Source: Pseudomonas subflava
GTDB lineage: Bacteria; Pseudomonadota; Gammaproteobacteria; Pseudomonadales; Pseudomonadaceae
Length of the DNA stretch: 64,000 nucleotides
Direction of reading: 5' to 3'
NCBI RefSeq assembly: GCF_023823685.1
Contig: NZ_JAMXBF010000006.1
Coordinates: 1-64,000, forward strand
In this document: piece after piece, positions 62,710 to 64,000 of the stretch
How positions within the stretch are numbered: position 1 is the first letter of the stretch
How the letters are laid out: the number at the start of each line of letters is the position of its first letter
The notes under the pieces: generated by a model
What the model saw: only the letters and a program-made list of their open reading frames with translations
Database searches by the model: none
Told to the model about the DNA's origin: nothing
Translations under genes and position numbers: made by a program

Positions 62710-63542
62710 TGGCTTCCGGCTGGCAGACCACGCCACCGCTGAACAATGACCAGGCCGGCGGCTGGGCGCTGGTGCGCAGCTCGCAGGGCTTTCTCGCCGA
62801 CGGCAACGGCGTGCTCTTTCCCCGCGAATGGCTCAAGCGTCAGGAGCTGTCGCTGCTGGCCGAGCACGGCCTCGGCCATTTCGACGGCGAGCCGGTGTGG
62901 CTGCTGACCCTGGACCGCCCGGCCGAGATGCCCGGCTGCTTCTGGCAGGGCCTGCGCCAGTTCATGCTGCAGGCCGACTATCCGACTTTCCGCATGCTGT
63001 CGTTCGCCGAGCAGGTTGGTCACTGGGATCTCAACCACCGTTTCTGCGGCCGCTGTGGCAGCCGCAACCGTCAGGTGCCGGGCGAGCGCTGCATGCGCTG
63101 CCCTGATTGCGGCCTGGACAGCTATGCGCGCATCTCGCCGAGCATGATCGTGCTGGTCACCCGCGGTGACGAGGTGTTGCTGGCCCGTTCGCCGCGCTTC
63201 GTCTCCGGGGTCTACAGCACCCTGGCCGGCTTCGTCGAGCCGGGCGAGTCGGCGGAAGAATGCGTGGCCCGCGAGGTGCGCGAGGAAGTCGGCATCGAGG
63301 TCGGCGCGCCGCAGTACCTGGGCAGCCAAAGCTGGCCCTTCCCGCATTCGCTGATGCTGGGCTTTCACGCCGAATATGTCAGCGGCGAGATCGTGCCCCA
63401 GGCCGACGAGATCGAGGACGCCCGCTGGTTCCCCATCGACCAGCTGCCGCCATTGCCGATGTCGCGCTCGATCGCCCGCTATCTGATCGACCTCTACGTC
63501 GCCCGTCGCCTCGGCCAGCCGGAGCCCGAGCTGCTGCGCTGA
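62709..63542 (+). CDS. nudC: NAD(+) diphosphatase / NAD-capped RNA hydrolase NudC
   Basis: The 277-residue enzyme cleaves NADH and removes NAD caps from RNA. The C4 zinc-binding segment is [10 protein letters not shown] ... CMRCPDCG (about 113-135). The Nudix box [24 protein letters not shown] follows (about 175-198), and the NudC-specific array is [11 protein letters not shown]. That array usually reads SQPWPFP, so one Pro is changed to Ser. The start at 62709 overlaps the fimL stop (TGATG). Confidence 0.93.
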   Translation: MASGWQTTPPLNNDQAGGWALVRSSQGFLADGNGVLFPREWLKRQELSLLAEHGLGHFDGEPVWLLTLDRPAEMPGCFWQGLRQFMLQADYPTFRMLSFAEQVGHWDLNHRFCGRCGSRNRQVPGERCMRCPDCGLDSYARISPSMIVLVTRGDEVLLARSPRFVSGVYSTLAGFVEPGESAEECVAREVREEVGIEVGAPQYLGSQSWPFPHSLMLGFHAEYVSGEIVPQADEIEDARWFPIDQLPPLPMSRSIARYLIDLYVARRLGQPEPELLR

Positions 63543-63543
63543 T

Positions 63544-63909
63544 TCAGCCGACCGCGTCGGTGAAGGTCAGGCGGTTGCCGAAGGGGTCGCGCACGCTCAT
63601 GTCGCGGCTGCCCCAGGGCATGGCTTCGATTCCCGGGCGTGCATAGCCGTAGCTCTTCTGCTCCAGCTCACGATGAAACTCGTCCAGGCCGTCGGTCTCG
63701 ATGCGCATTGCCGCGCCGGGGCAGGCGTCGCCGTGGTGTTCGGACAGATGCAGCACGCAGCCGTCGCGCGACACCTGCAGGTACAGCGGCATGCCGGGGG
63801 CGAAGCGGTGCTCCCAGTCGACCCGGAAGCCCAGGTAGTCCACATAGAATTCCCGGGTCTTGGCTTCGTCGAAGATGCGCAGGATCGGAGTCGTCTTGGC
63901 GAGTCGCAT
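63544..63909 (-). CDS. VOC/glyoxalase superfamily protein (bleomycin-resistance-like)
   Basis: The 121-residue single-domain protein has the beta-alpha-beta-beta-beta pattern of the vicinal oxygen chelate fold: PILRIFDEAKTREFYVDYLGFRVDW, then YLQVSRDGCVLHLSEHHGD, and the C-terminal DMSVRDPFGNRLTF. Proteins of this type bind bleomycin-like drugs or act as small dioxygenase/lyase enzymes; most are uncharacterised. It is convergent with nudC (one base between stops). Confidence 0.88.
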   Translation of the reverse strand: MRLAKTTPILRIFDEAKTREFYVDYLGFRVDWEHRFAPGMPLYLQVSRDGCVLHLSEHHGDACPGAAMRIETDGLDEFHRELEQKSYGYARPGIEAMPWGSRDMSVRDPFGNRLTFTDAVG

Positions 63910-63924
63910 GGTGAAAATTCCTTT

Positions 63925-64000
63925 TTAGAACCAGTGTTGCCAGGCCAGGCGCGCGGTCAGCGCCAGCACCACGAGGATGAACACCGGGCGAATGAACTTG
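63925..64000 (-). CDS. C-terminal fragment of a TSUP (TauE/SafE) family permease, cut by window edge
   Basis: The last 24 codons visible end KFIRPVFILVVLALTARLAWQHWF and stop, a final membrane helix. This end is typical, from memory, of Pseudomonas sulfite exporter TauE/SafE family permeases. The rest lies beyond the right edge. It is 15 bases upstream of the VOC gene on the same strand. Confidence 0.5.
   Translation of the reverse strand, partial: KFIRPVFILVVLALTARLAWQHWF

Overview
The window reads as chromosomal DNA of a high-GC gammaproteobacterium of the genus Pseudomonas, probably close to the P. aeruginosa lineage. The proteins look like P. aeruginosa proteins throughout (AmpC, LdcA, FimL, ClpP, Lon, FabI). 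The gene order lpxH-ppiB-glnS-cysS ... folD-tRNAs-tig-clpP-clpX-lon-hupB-ppiD-fabI-npp(yej-like ABC)-mltD-gloB-methyltransferase-rnhA-dnaQ-ldcA-permease-nhaB-crotonase-fimL-nudC follows, as I remember it, the PA1792-PA1823 stretch of PAO1. There is no phage, IS element, CRISPR array or rRNA operon. Coding density is high, and many operonic neighbours overlap by 1-8 bases.

Layout. (1) 1-3.8 kb, minus strand: an alpha/beta hydrolase (cut by the edge), organic hydroperoxide reductase Ohr, an isochorismatase-fold hydrolase, a flavodoxin-like protein and an SPFH/band-7 membrane protein. (2) 3.9-8.4 kb: lpxH and ppiB on minus, glnS and cysS on plus. (3) 8.4-30 kb: a block that, from memory, is absent between cysS and folD in PAO1 and is bounded by two strong terminator palindromes. 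It holds a three-subunit molybdenum hydroxylase (PaoABC/XDH type), a class C beta-lactamase directly behind an Lrp-type regulator, a DMT exporter, two LysR-SDR divergent pairs, an FKBP gene overlapped by a low-GC hypothetical, a GGDEF-EAL protein, and a sigma-54 activator divergent from a six-gene polyol/glycerol-type ABC importer. (4) 30-40 kb: folD, tRNA-Arg, tRNA-His and tRNA-Leu, then the proteostasis run tig-clpP-clpX-lon-hupB-ppiD. (5) 40-48.3 kb, minus: nppA1A2BCD-fabI, a peptide-type ABC importer closed by the enoyl-ACP reductase. (6) 48.5-64 kb: an HDOD signalling protein, mltD, gloB, a methyltransferase, rnhA-dnaQ, ldcA and its permease, nhaB, a crotonase, fimL-nudC, a VOC protein and the C-terminus of a TSUP permease.

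The most notable locus is 21.8-30 kb. An AcoR-type sigma-54 activator faces an ABC importer. Between them lie six copies of the hexamer TGTTCA in about 70 bp and a good -24/-12 promoter. The two ATPases of the importer are degenerate in complementary places: one lacks the H-loop histidine, the other lacks the LSGGQ signature. A heterodimer would therefore have one consensus and one degenerate ATP site. Other points worth a check are ampC coupled to an Lrp gene with no ampR, a hairpin covering the ldcA ribosome-binding site, and a ~137-bp imperfect palindrome between gloB and the methyltransferase gene.

All function calls rest on reading motifs and on memory of families; no database search was run.
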